Shown: one piece after another, positions 47,101 to 58,700 of the stretch | Numbering within the stretch: position 1 is the stretch's first letter | Layout of the letters: every line of letters begins with the position of its first letter | DNA from: Labyrinthula sp. Ha | Lineage: Eukaryota > Sar > Bigyra > Labyrinthulida > Labyrinthulaceae | Length of the DNA stretch: 64,000 bases | NCBI GenBank assembly: GCA_015227615.1 | Contig: JAALGZ010000018.1 | Span: 372,001-436,000 of the forward strand | Reading direction: 5' to 3' | Notes under the pieces: model-generated | What the model was told of the DNA's origin: nothing | What the model saw: only the letters and a program-made list of their open reading frames with translations | Database searches by the model: none | Translations under genes and position numbers: made by a program

Positions 47101-48785
47101 AATACTAATAAATTGTTATTTATATCCCCAACTGTAAAAATCGCATATTTTATTTAGTATTCTCAACATGTGTGTTTAAGTATAATGGCAATAAAGCAGG
47201 GATCTTATCAAAAATGCTAAGCCTAGTAATGAAGTATGATTCCCTATTAGATCCATATACTTCATTCCAAAAGCAAAACCCTGCTTTTGATTTTCACTTC
47301 TGTTCTCATGTTCGTCTAGTGAGTTTTATTACTGAAAAGGTTTACTTGAACTCTTTCTTTCAATTCCATGTTTTGAATTTTTCTATTGAACTCGACAGAA
47401 CTCTCTAGTTTTTTCTCTACATTCTTTACTTCCTTTCATTTACAGTTCGACACTTTTTGTGAAGAGAAAGCATCATTTTTTAGAAGCCCCTCAACTTTTT
47501 TAATATTAAGTGAAAGACTTGGCATAATTTTTGACTAACCTTTTGAGTACAACCTGTTACTTCGGGTATTATGTAGTATTTGATACATACACAAATTCAG
47601 CCCATTTTGATCAAAGTTAAATCATTGCCGTTATATTGAAACATTTGAGAACTTTGATATATGCTGTCAATTTAACATCGCCCATTTTTAAAGAACTCCA
47701 TATACAGAAAACCCAGAAGTACAGTTTTGTTCTCAATTGTGATCGATATTTTTTAAACCAAAACTATTGTAAACCAGATGTTTAGACCACTATACTTAGA
47801 CGAAGCTATCTATTCAATCTTAACCTTAGCAAAAAAACTATGTCTGATCTGAAGAGAGCCCTTGAAAAATAGCAAGCCTTTTCTGCAGGGAATATCCAAA
47901 ATGACATTATTCGACAATTATATTCTACTAGCTGCACTGTTCTAAATGGCCAGGTATAAAAGAAAAATTCTTTATTAGTTTTTATCATTCAAAGCTACAG
48001 CTAAGCTTCTCTGAGTTTGTTAGTCCTATTTTTCTGACCTTAACAGCCATTCATACCACAGCATTTATACTGCAAGTCCAGGTGCATGGAAACTTTCAAA
48101 ATAAATTGCTTTTGGATTGAATATGAACTGTCGCATCTGAAAATACAACAGATAAAATCAAGATCCTCCTTTTCCAAGCATAAGACAACTTTTTTGATGA
48201 TTTTACAGATGCGTTTTTCTAGTCATCTAGTAGTTTTCTGTTGTACGTTTTTATTTTTCACGTCTTTGATTATTAAAGCTGTTTCTTTCTATACATAATC
48301 TACTTAGTTGGTAATTAAGCATTCTGACCTTGAGGAACTTGACAGGGTTGGTCCTTTTCCCTTGATATTTGAAGTAGAATTGCTTTGATTCTTTGATAAA
48401 TACGTCTTACAAATCTTTCAAAATTTTGTTCCATTCATAACCTACTTTTAGAATTGCATATCCTCCGCCATTAGAGACTAAAAAATACCATGGATCTATG
48501 CTTAAGAGTCTACAAGAAGTAGCCTACCATCGTAATATTCACTTTATCCAGTAACTTTATTGGTTTTCGATACTTAAAGCCTAAGCAATTCGGCCTAATC
48601 TCCTTCAATAAAACTACATTGCACTAAAAATAATGTTGAACTTAATGTGAATAACTTTTCCAGTTTTTCATATATCGAGAAATTTGTTGATCAAAAACAT
48701 TCCCAGGAAGATATCATTTACATACTCCTTACATAAAAAATAAAAACATGATATGGCATGGGCTAGAGTATTGTAGCTATTCATC
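47101..48785. other. 1.7-kb stretch without a supported gene
   Basis: Short chance frames only (47172-47408, 47806-47988, 48086-48298). Nothing recognised. Confidence 0.5.
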
Positions 48786-48945
48786 AAATTTGATAATATT
48801 TATCAATAACTACTTGATAATTATTTTCGCTCTGATCATCAATAATAGAATGGAGATTTTGATTTGTATCGATTGATTCTGACTCAATTTTGATTATAAA
48901 TTGCTTAGGAAAACAGAACTGGCCAAAAAGCCTTGAATCAAATTG
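48786..48945. repeat. ATTTGATAA-family repeat, copy B
   Basis: Begins AAATTTGATAATATTTATCA and aligns without gaps to copy C (63465 onwards) over about 95 bp at roughly two-thirds identity, sharing TATCAAT, TTGATAATT/TTCATAATT, GATYATCAATAA and TTGATTCTG. A possible right end is GAATCAAATT at 48936-48945, the inverse of the left end. Also similar to copy A. Confidence 0.45.
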
Positions 48946-49177
48946 CTTAGAAATTATTTTATTTTGACGTGGCATGAAAACCACATGAAACGTCCACATG
49001 GCCTTGGATTTATCCGTCAATAGGATATAGCCGATCACCTTGCCCGTTTTCCGAAGGTTTCACATGATGCAAAATAGATGTTTTGTTGTTACTTGGCACT
49101 AGGGCATTTGGCCCAGTCTTGTGTTGATAATCAATTGATTATTAAGAATTAACCAAAATGGTTCGGAACAATGAGTA

Positions 49178-49484
49178 GGGGTACTGAATGAGGAATTGAG
49201 GATCCTAAGACTCAAACTCATTCAAAACAAGTTCTCGGAGTTTTGAAGATCCTCAAAACACAGTCAGCAATTGACTGAAGATAATCGAGAAACACCGTAA
49301 GAATTCTAAATTCCTCAGTCAATTCCTCAATGAGGAACTCATTCCTTACTCAGTGAATAATCATGTAATTCCTCACTCAGATATCATCAATGAGTTCCTC
49401 ATTTCTCACTCAGATTCACTTAATAGCCCGAAAAACTCCTCAACAGCCTGAATGAGTCCTCATGGAGGACTCATTGAGCACCTC
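49178..49484. mobile_element. Small inverted-repeat element (MITE), 307 bp, TA target duplication
   Basis: Left end GGGGTACTGAATGAG, right end on the minus strand GAGGTGCTCAATGAG: 12 of 15 bases match. TA flanks both ends (49176-49177 and 49485-49486), as left by Tc1/mariner-type transposases. The inside is built from repeated short palindromic words such as TGAGGAATT, AATTCCTCA, TGAGTTCCTCA and CACTCAGAT, so the whole element could fold back on itself. No ORF; non-autonomous. It lies about 350 bp past the stop codon of EGF-7TM paralog 2. Confidence 0.6.
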
Positions 49485-49836
49485 TAGCTAGGAGAGTCAA
49501 CCAATAAGAAAAGACTGGCGAAAAGAAATATTGACAAATTACCAACACACCGAATCCGGTACCTAATTGTAGTTTAGTCTTGATAATATTACTTGAGCTT
49601 ATTTTATTGCTTTCTTTCGAGGGGTTAATACTGTTATACATTTTTTATGTAGTCCATATTGTTTGTTACCAAAGTTTCTAGTGGTAAGAATTCGTTGGTT
49701 AACTATGAAAAATATTATTAATCTAGGAAATAGGAAGAAACTTTATGTTTGAAAATTCTACTTTCTAAATTAATGACTAAAACTATCAAACCAATCTCTA
49801 AACTATACCTGCATAATGTTTATTTCATAAATAATA

Positions 49837-51393
49837 TTAGAGTTCATCATCATAAACAACACTTCCAAAATTTTGTCCAAAAAAAGTAGCAGTTCTAATG
49901 TAGTCAAGAATAAAAACCAAACTCATAAAAACCATCGTAGGTTTGAAATAAAAAATGAACTTCAATACTGAAAACGGCCTATCTGGAGTTATTCCTTCTT
50001 TCCAGCCAAAACCTCCTAAATCCTCACCATTTTGAGCATCAAACAAAGTCCAACTGAAAACAAGAATACTGTATAATGAAATGCAAATTCCAATTCTATA
50101 CATTGCGCACCTCACTTCTAACATAATTCCTAAGACTTCCATTGCCAATGCTGTTTTTCTCTGTGGGAATTCATGAGGTTCATTTGCCCTACTTAGAGTA
50201 AAATAATGCTGCTGCTTTTCCTCATCATGATATGTAGATCGAAAAACAAAATGTGGTAGTCCAATCTCTTTAATAACAGCCCACTGCTTCTGTGCTTGAG
50301 TTCTTTTTTTTTGCTTAGATTGTACATTTCTGCTTATTATCTCTTCAACAGAATCTCCTGGTGCAAAACTTTTTCCTTCTATAGAATTATCCACAACTAA
50401 ATTTTGTGTTTTTCTAACTCTTCGAACTGAAGATCTAAAATTTTCTCGTTTAAAGGAAGTAAAAATTCCCCTTGGACTTACGAATGGAGCTCCTGATGGA
50501 GTATCTTGCATAAAAAAAACACTAGTCAGTTTTGTACTTGACCTACTATTTTTATACAACTCTAAATCAATATTGTTTTCTTGAGAAGATTTAATTAATA
50601 TTTTTGAAAGTTTTCGATAAGCATAAATACAAAGAAAGATAAAAAACAGATTCAAAGGAAGTACAGCAAATTTTAAAAATAGAAGTTGTTGTATTTGATT
50701 TTCACTTACAAGATATGAAATTGGAATTATAGCTATGTAAGAAAGTACTGCAAAAAACATAATCAATATTTGTTTTAATTGAGATCTCTTTCCTTTATTT
50801 TTTACAAGAGAAGAATTTTCGTGTCTTGAAACTGCTTCTAACCAATGATTCCCAATTACCAAAAAAGCAAGACAAACACAAGTGTACGCAATAAAATAAA
50901 CTTCAGAATGCATTACCATAAATTTTCCTTCATAAGGATTTCCTGCATTCTCATCAAAAATTCCAAAGTAAATTTCAGATCCATTTGTCTTGAATGAGCT
51001 TATTGAAAAATTTAAAGAAGCCATAAAAAGTGTACAAAAAGCAATGAGACATAAGATTGTTGCACAGATTGAGAAATTACATACTTGAAAAAATCCTTTT
51101 TTTCGAAAGTGATAATCCAGATCAAACGAGACTAAAGTGATATAAGTTTGTAAGCAGATGAAGATGAAGAAGAACGAGAAAATGAACAGCATGATAGCCC
51201 ATACTCCAAAAAAATAGGTTGCAACCGATAAGTCAGAACATTTATCACCAGTCCATCCAAAGAAAGCGTTACACTCACATCCATTCTTCGCAAACGTTGA
51301 ATTTATCTTATTTATTATAAAGGAAGTGTTTGTATAGCAAAGTTCGTTTGGTGAACAGTCTGAGTTTTTAAAGCATAAAGTTTCTCTGCTCAT
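49837..51393 (-). CDS. EGF-like plus seven-transmembrane protein, paralog 2
   Basis: The 518-aa single-exon protein has the same plan as the protein at 33952-35553. The six EGF-like cysteines keep identical positions (7, 13, 19, 39, 41, 52; CNAFFGWTGDKC). Blocks shared almost unchanged are QTYITLVSFDLDYHFRKK, CLAFLVIGNHWLEAV, YAYRKLSKILIK, EVRCAMYRIGIC, LFDAQNGEDLGGFGWKEGI and TATFFGQNF. The large loop between segments 5 and 6 (about residues 270-430) is the least conserved part, but keeps the DSV motif and QKQW-x-V-x-KEIGLP. Conservation concentrated in the EGF module, the TM core and the C-terminal block, with drift in the loop, suggests both copies are under selection. Same strand as paralog 1, 14 kb apart; an old duplication. 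Function unknown. Confidence 0.8.
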   Translation of the reverse strand: MSRETLCFKNSDCSPNELCYTNTSFIINKINSTFAKNGCECNAFFGWTGDKCSDLSVATYFFGVWAIMLFIFSFFFIFICLQTYITLVSFDLDYHFRKKGFFQVCNFSICATILCLIAFCTLFMASLNFSISSFKTNGSEIYFGIFDENAGNPYEGKFMVMHSEVYFIAYTCVCLAFLVIGNHWLEAVSRHENSSLVKNKGKRSQLKQILIMFFAVLSYIAIIPISYLVSENQIQQLLFLKFAVLPLNLFFIFLCIYAYRKLSKILIKSSQENNIDLELYKNSRSSTKLTSVFFMQDTPSGAPFVSPRGIFTSFKRENFRSSVRRVRKTQNLVVDNSIEGKSFAPGDSVEEIISRNVQSKQKKRTQAQKQWAVIKEIGLPHFVFRSTYHDEEKQQHYFTLSRANEPHEFPQRKTALAMEVLGIMLEVRCAMYRIGICISLYSILVFSWTLFDAQNGEDLGGFGWKEGITPDRPFSVLKFIFYFKPTMVFMSLVFILDYIRTATFFGQNFGSVVYDDEL

Positions 51394-53713
51394 TTTGATT
51401 AGAAAATGCCTTTTTTTGCGTGGTTATTTTTAATGAAGAAAAATGGAATGATCTTTTTGTAAAAAGTATAAAGGTTAGAATGATTTTCTCATTAGCTAAA
51501 ACAGTTCTTCAATTTCGGTCTTCAAAACATAACAAACTTTGAGATTTTTTGCACGAACTTTTACTTCTTGGTATTGATATTATAAAAATTTTCTCGCTAG
51601 AATGATATTTTGATAGTTTTAGCTTCGTTGACTTCTCGAGTACCAATACTTTTGTCTTGATGTTCATGCATTCTCGGTTAACATACAATACTGAGAAGAC
51701 TTTGTTCCTCGATATTTCCGGGTTCTTGGAAATGTATTCCCGTTGACCATTGCGCAGTACTTGAAATACTGGTATTACACTTCCGGTAAGTTGTTGTTAA
51801 AACCTATTGAGAAATCTGTAATTTTGTTGTTCCTAAAAAATAATTAATGAAATTATATTACGTTAATATATAGCCAATAAGAATTGTGAGTAGTACCCCT
51901 GAAATAAGGGGATAATATTTAAACTGCGAAATGAATCACCCTCTTCTTTCAGACCTTGACGGATTCGATAATCGAAGTTGGTGCATTTTATTATGAATTA
52001 TCACTTATTAAGTAACTAAATTTCGTCGTGACTGCTATTTTTCAACATATGCTTTCACCTGGCTAAGTTGCATTAAGGATAAACATAAATGAATGCGTCA
52101 TTTCTTTGTTCTTGTAATGAATAAAGAAAAACTATCCTTTAAGGGCACCCTTAAGACCAAATACCTGCTATCTAAAGAGCCATAGGTACTTCAAAAGTGT
52201 AAATCATTGGAACCAAAGAGCTGTTTCTCCCTTAATAACAAGTTAATAATCTTATCTGAGAGAGGAAGTAATAATGTGTCTTTGGGAACCAAACATAACC
52301 AACATTTTGTTCCAGTTCACCTTAAAAACAAAGCTTAAGCTATATATTTTCCTATATCACATAGAAAACAAAGGAAGGATAGATTTGTTAGTGTCTTAAG
52401 TGCTAATAGATAATTGAAAAACTTATTTTTAAATCCAATGAAATACAGTCGGTATTAAAATATCGAGTGATTAGACACTTTTACCTACATCTGAATCAGT
52501 TCCTGGTTACTGCAGGTTAAACTTTGAAGAATAAAAACACCAGAAATTTATATTTAGCAAGACTAACCACTTTCAACTTTAGCTTCATTAACAACCATCT
52601 TTGTTTTTTGCTTGTTTCGTGCTAATATGCGTTGCTCTCAGAGTGTAATATTGGAACACTAAAAAAGTTATCTAAACCTGCTTAGATGCCACAACAGAAG
52701 TAATTGATAAGTATTTGCAAGTTTTTTTGGTTATATCTAAGTATTTCACTAAAGATATATCCTCAATAGAGTTATGATATATAGAAATAAACATTTAATT
52801 TAAATGCAACGCTTAATGGCCAACTCATTTTTGTTCCTACTTGGAAACATTTAAAGTATATCATTTGTTGGCACGTGTAATTCATGCTAAAGAAACTTCT
52901 TTTGTATTGAATAACTACATATTTGAAGTAAGAAACATATAGTTGTCTAGTAACTTAGTTGTTTTATGATAAATTATGAGATTGGCTACAGTTTCAGCTT
53001 TGTAATTAATGCTTCATGGTAAAATAAGGTCGATAACTCATCTGTTTTGAAATGGCGAAGAAAATAATACATGTTGGAATAAATAGCAATAATTCCAATT
53101 ATCAAAGTGAGATGGTTTTGAAGCATTAGAGGAGGAACATAAAATTATCTTGTTGAATAATTCAAGTTATTTTAATATTACCTAGGTTGCAAGTTTACCT
53201 AACAGGTGAAAGAAGATCTTGTCAAAACATATAAAAGAAAGTGTTGGTATACTATTACTATTCAGATATTTAAAATAGGAGAAATAGCGATGAGTAAAAC
53301 AACTTTTTTCAATTCAACTTCCTAGGAGTTAATGATTTATGAAATTACAGTAACAAGTATGTTTGCATTAACCTATTGGCTAATTCTTCGACGACCCATA
53401 TAAGCAAACTGTTCTAAAGCAAAAACTTCTCGTGAGAAGTTAGATAGTGCAACAACTAGTTCTACAGTTATTTACATTCAAGTCTGCTAATTCTTTTCTA
53501 AAAGTCTGCAGTTACTTCTCGGGGAAGAAAAACACCAAAACAAAGTTCATCTGCTTGTTGGAGTTTCTCTTAGAAGGAAGGTTCGATACCAAAATAAAAT
53601 CATATTCATTTCCACAAAAGCTCTAGCTAAGTATTTGAAAAAAATGCTGCTCTAAAATTTGTACTCCTACTAAAGCAATTCTAACCCTAACAACTTCTCC
53701 GGAGACAATTCAA
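51394..53713. other. 2.3-kb stretch without a supported gene
   Basis: No open frame of note on either strand. Nothing recognised. Confidence 0.5.
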
Positions 53714-55744
53714 CTAGTTGCGCAAAATAGAAAGTAGAAATGACATTGGTATATCGCTTGAACGAATGTCTCGTAAACCAGCCGCCTCAAACATGTCTGC
53801 TACTTCAGGTTTCGATAAACAACCCCATTTGGAGGCCAAAACCTCTTCTCCAGCTGGACTCGAGAAGAAATTAATTGAATTCAACTTCTTTATTCTATTT
53901 CCTCCGTTCATTTGTTCCGCATAGCTTTGAAGATGAATTCTTCTTTTATTTGTTGCATCTATATCTGGAATAGCATAAATACACTTCATGCAGTAAAACG
54001 TATCACAATTTACATTCACACAGCAAAGTCCACCTTCCATAACATCCACTCCACGATTACACAGTTGGCAGGTATAAGTAAAATCAGAATAATCATTACC
54101 TGTGAAAGTAACGTTCAAAATTGTTTCTTTCTTAATTGAAAAGAACTCTTCCATATTCTCAATAAAACAAAGACGATGAGGAACTTTAGAGGCACAAGGC
54201 AAGAGCCTAATCGAAGATGGACGTAATGGACCATTGCTACCGTCAATTAGTAGATTCAAAAATTCAGGTTTTTTGCTTTCTATTGCTGCATATAGTAAAG
54301 GCAAGCGACCTGGACATTGATAGGTAGTTATATTGCCGAACCCTTTTAAAACCTTTAAAAGGTATTCTAATAACTTAAGAGGAACGCTACCATTGTGCTC
54401 TTCATAATTGAATAAACTCAACGCGCCTCGATGACCCAAAATAGAATCAGCATTAAAAATTATTCTTGCCCCTCTCTGAACGAAGTACTGTATATTCTTA
54501 AAAGATCTACTTTCAAATGCTTCTTTTATCTGCTCCTCGGTAACTGGTCCAGTTTGGGAATCATTTTCTTGGAGAAAGTCAAAACAAGCAAGGCCTAAGG
54601 GTAAGTACCCAAAAGAAACGGTGTTCAGCCAATTTGGGTCGTACTTCCTAAGTTCCTCATCGAAGATTTTCAGTAAGTCGACAGTTTCACAGCGAAGTAT
54701 TGCATACAGTGCGTTTGACCTCATTTCTCCGGATAAATATCTTTTCCAAGGTAAGCCTTGCTCGCCTAAGAGCACCTTAAATATAGGTCTTAGAGAATCA
54801 TATTCGTATCCATTAATGCTATTTATAATCTTCCCAAGAGTAGTATACCCATCTTGAATTTCAGAGAAATCTATAGTTTGCAAATGCACTAAAGCAGAAA
54901 GAAAGGTTGTTTGGGAACTCCAATCAAGGTCTTCAATTCCAGAATTAAAACAATAGAACATTGGATTTTCAGCAGCAGAAAATTGAAACTCTTCTAATAG
55001 CTTGGCATCTTTCAAGTGTGTAAACAAGATTTTTGAGTTATAGGCAATCAAAGAGTGTACTAAATGTTCTCCATCTTTATTGACCTGATTAATCCAATCA
55101 ATGAACTTACCGCGATTTTGTTTTTTGAACCATTTTCTTATCCTTAGAAAAAGATGAACTAAGAACTGAGGTGGATGTTCCCCCCAGTAATAAGAAAGAT
55201 TTTCCATCAAATAAGGTAGCAAGTTGAAAATATTGCTCTGACTCTCACCAACTTCGAAATCTATATCTACACCGTGAGTGATTAACATCTGAACAGTTTC
55301 TGTTTCGCTGCTTATTATAGCCAAAGACAAAGGGGAGAAGTTTTCTCCTCTTTGTAGAGATAACATATAAGGTTCAAAAACCTCAAACGTGAGTAGAAAC
55401 TGAAGGATAGATGTACATCCATACCAGCAGCACAGGTCAAGAATATTTATGCTGTTCCTTGTTTTGTGAGTTAAAAAATCAACAACCACCTGCTCCGATT
55501 CCACAGCTAAAGTTTCCAAATAAGAAAGAATTTTCCAAGCCTGTGACTTTTCTTCTTCATAGAAACATAGATGAAGTAATGTCAAATCATGATCATGTGT
55601 GCGGAACTCCAAGTGTTCTTCCTTCATCTCATCCAGAATAGCAAAATCGTCAGCAACAACTTCAGTTGCCTTGGACTCTTCCTTTTCTTGGTCAAAAACC
55701 TCTTTCCATTTGGTTTTTAGGGAGGAAATAGTATCGGTAATCAT
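53714..55744 (-). CDS. Ankyrin-repeat protein with C-terminal zinc-binding module
   Basis: The 676-aa single-exon protein has a clean ATG. Diverged ankyrin-type repeats are visible at about residues 50-165 (LTLLHLCFYEEEKSQAWKIL, NILDLCCWYGCTSILQFLL, SPLSLAIISSETETVQMLIT HGVDIDF) and again at about 475-500 (LPLLYAAIESKKPEFLNLLI DG). The middle is helical without clear repeats and may hold further worn ones. A metal-binding cluster follows: C559-x2-C562, C574-C575, C580, C585-x2-C588 and H604, resembling DC1/ZZ-type zinc fingers. The C-terminal 60 residues end with KPEVADMFEAAGLRDIRSSD. No signal peptide or membrane segment, so probably cytosolic, acting as a binding scaffold; partners unknown. 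It stands alone in a gene-poor region. A TAACGG site lies 98 bp upstream. Confidence 0.82.
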   Translation of the reverse strand: MITDTISSLKTKWKEVFDQEKEESKATEVVADDFAILDEMKEEHLEFRTHDHDLTLLHLCFYEEEKSQAWKILSYLETLAVESEQVVVDFLTHKTRNSINILDLCCWYGCTSILQFLLTFEVFEPYMLSLQRGENFSPLSLAIISSETETVQMLITHGVDIDFEVGESQSNIFNLLPYLMENLSYYWGEHPPQFLVHLFLRIRKWFKKQNRGKFIDWINQVNKDGEHLVHSLIAYNSKILFTHLKDAKLLEEFQFSAAENPMFYCFNSGIEDLDWSSQTTFLSALVHLQTIDFSEIQDGYTTLGKIINSINGYEYDSLRPIFKVLLGEQGLPWKRYLSGEMRSNALYAILRCETVDLLKIFDEELRKYDPNWLNTVSFGYLPLGLACFDFLQENDSQTGPVTEEQIKEAFESRSFKNIQYFVQRGARIIFNADSILGHRGALSLFNYEEHNGSVPLKLLEYLLKVLKGFGNITTYQCPGRLPLLYAAIESKKPEFLNLLIDGSNGPLRPSSIRLLPCASKVPHRLCFIENMEEFFSIKKETILNVTFTGNDYSDFTYTCQLCNRGVDVMEGGLCCVNVNCDTFYCMKCIYAIPDIDATNKRRIHLQSYAEQMNGGNRIKKLNSINFFSSPAGEEVLASKWGCLSKPEVADMFEAAGLRDIRSSDIPMSFLLSILRN

Positions 55745-58700
55745 TTTGACTTTTGTTGTTTACTTTGAACGTTCAATCTGCTTTGAATTAACAAACTGCA
55801 TCAAAATCGGGAGTTAATTCCTTTTCTTTTACTTTACATGTTAACGGTTCGAAGATTTCAGGCTGGTACTGCCACGTCATTATGCTTCTTCTGCAAATAT
55901 TATAGACCAAATGAAGGTGCTATGAATTGGTAACAATAAAACGTTAAGCTTTCACTAACGATAAGTACAGAACATTTCTTTCATTAATTGACTTAACGAA
56001 AGTCTAACGTAATACCATTTATATTTAGTCTTATATTTTAATGCTAACTTTGTTCCGGTACTAGTATTGTTATGAAATTTTAGGTTAGCTAACGATTCCT
56101 ATCGAATAAACCACCCAAAATTAACCTATAACCAAGACCTATAAGATGCCCAATACAGAGTGCGATAGATTTTCACTTTTAATTATTGTTATCTGTCTTT
56201 CTTTGACTTAGAATTGAACTTAGTTATCAAAAGAAAAGAAAAACTTCACATGGCAACAGCAATGATGCATAATCATAACCAAGAAAAGCTTCAATCGCAT
56301 CTCTATGTATGTTTCATAGAAATAAAAACACGTTATTCGAAGGTAATATTTTTTGTAAGAATTTAGAGTAGAAAATATGGTCTTGGATATTGCTAATTTC
56401 ACTTTAATTGTTTTGAAAAATTTATATAACTGAAGAAAGTCTTGCGCTTCAATATTTATCTCAAGAAAATAATTTACTTGGTACAAGATCCAAGCCAAAG
56501 GTACTATTAATAACTTTATTCATTACAATATGGTTCGCATATGTGGTTTGCAGAAGCTCATTTGTAGTATAACTTATTGATTATGTATTACAACAAAGTA
56601 TGCTATTAATGGGTCAACGTTATGTCTAACAGTTTATCACTTCTTCTTTATGTATAACTCAAGCTTCATTTGAAGGATGACAATCTCAGAAATTGTAGTA
56701 AATACCTGCCACATGTCTCATTCTTGACCTTTCTAGGGTCTTTTTCTATTCTATTTTTTGTCATTTTAACTTGTATTTTGGGTAAAATACTTCGAGCGTG
56801 CCATCATCTTTTCTTAGTGAATTCTTGGATTTTTTTAAAGCCGAACGCAGTTTATCTAAACAATCTAAGCATTTTCCGGGCATAGAAGACAATCAGGGCA
56901 TTAGAAAAGTCAATTTGCTGTTACGTACTATATTCATTAAAATTCTTACATATCAAGTTAATATAGGGTACAAAAAACAACCAAGAAGATTGCAGCAACT
57001 GTGTACGCTCTCAGATTTAGAATTAAAATGAAAGATATATCATGTTTACGACACTGTTTTTTTATGCGTCTCATTCAATAATAAAAATAACTACTTTGTC
57101 TATAATTTCAACGTTGAAGTATAATGATTATTTAGACACAACAACATTCTGAATCTAACCACAAGAAAAAAATCCTTTATAAAATTAGTGAAATACTGGC
57201 TAGAACAAATTCTAACAAGAAAGGGACTATAGGAAAAGAAAAATTGATTGTCCAAAATGACATTTAATGTATTTTCTTTCATCTTAACTTTATCACATAC
57301 CATCTTGCCGCCTACGACGTGATACACATTTTAAGAAGTTATATTAACACTCATTTTCACAAAATTTTAGTAAGTATAAGCACCTTGGATTACAAAAAAA
57401 GTAAGTTCTAAGGACCTCTTGCTAAGTTCGCTGATTTTACGACATAGAAATAGAGATAGCAACATGAAAAACAACTCTATAAGTGAACAAAATCTTTTCA
57501 GACTCTAGGAACTCACTCAATCTTGTTTCTTTAGCCATTTGGCAAAGCGGCCCGAGTCTATTTAATGTTAACTGCAACATGCCTCAATCAGCAGTGCCGA
57601 ATCATCAATATCTGCGAACTCGGGAGTACCAATTGTTTCAGTATTGCTATGATCACATGAATTTTTGCTCTAGACAATTATCAATTATCTATTGATTAAT
57701 GTCAATATTCTGTGAATTAGGAGTTGAAGATGTCATAAATATTAATTCAGGAGAAGCTACAACTGGGAAAATATGTTTGTTTTACTCAATTTCAACTAGT
57801 TTAGAACCTTACAATATATTGTTTTATATTCTGAGCAGACCTTGCAAATATCAAGAACGACAGAATTATCCCTAGAAATGAGTTGACTAGAATATGACAA
57901 TATTCTACATATATTTCAAAACAAAATAGAATATTTTCAAGATCTCAAAAAAAGTAAAAAGGATACTCTTATATCTTAAATAAACCTGATTTAGTGATTC
58001 AAAGTAACGAAACACTCATAACAACTACTGTCAACTGATAACATGGAGAGATATGAACCCACTAAGCCTTTTTATGGGGAATACAATAACTTCCGTATTA
58101 TATGCAGGATACATCTGCGCCAGGTCTACTTGTTTTCAAACTCAACTTTAGTAATTCAACCTGGGCTTCTATTGCTGAAAATACTACAAACCTAGGCCTT
58201 AGTCCTATATGGATGCAAATACCATTCATTTGAAATAAAATTATTCTACTACAAAACTTATCCTACTTAATTAAAAAAATCTGCGACGTTCTTGTAGGAC
58301 CTACATAGAAATATATGTTCTTAGACATTTCAGGTTATCTAACACTCACAGACTAGAGTAAGCTAATATAGAATTGACCAACATTTATTGAAAGGAATAA
58401 ATGTTTCGCGTTGAAGAAAAAAATGCCATTGCGTACTTTCTTAAATCGTATTTAATATTAAGCGCCCCGACTTTGTCTTATTACCTTACCTACCTCGAAA
58501 TCTTGTTCAGTAAAGGAAGAAAGCATCATTTTGAGCAGCAAAACTTTCATCACTTCTGATATAAGAGTCCATGGATAATTCTTTGCAGATGAGACATTAA
58601 CAGGCTAGCACTAAATCAAAAAAATGCACCTTAATTATGTTATCCTTTAGGTAACAGATTACAGCAAGACTTTACCAAAGTTAAGTATAATTTTAAAGGA

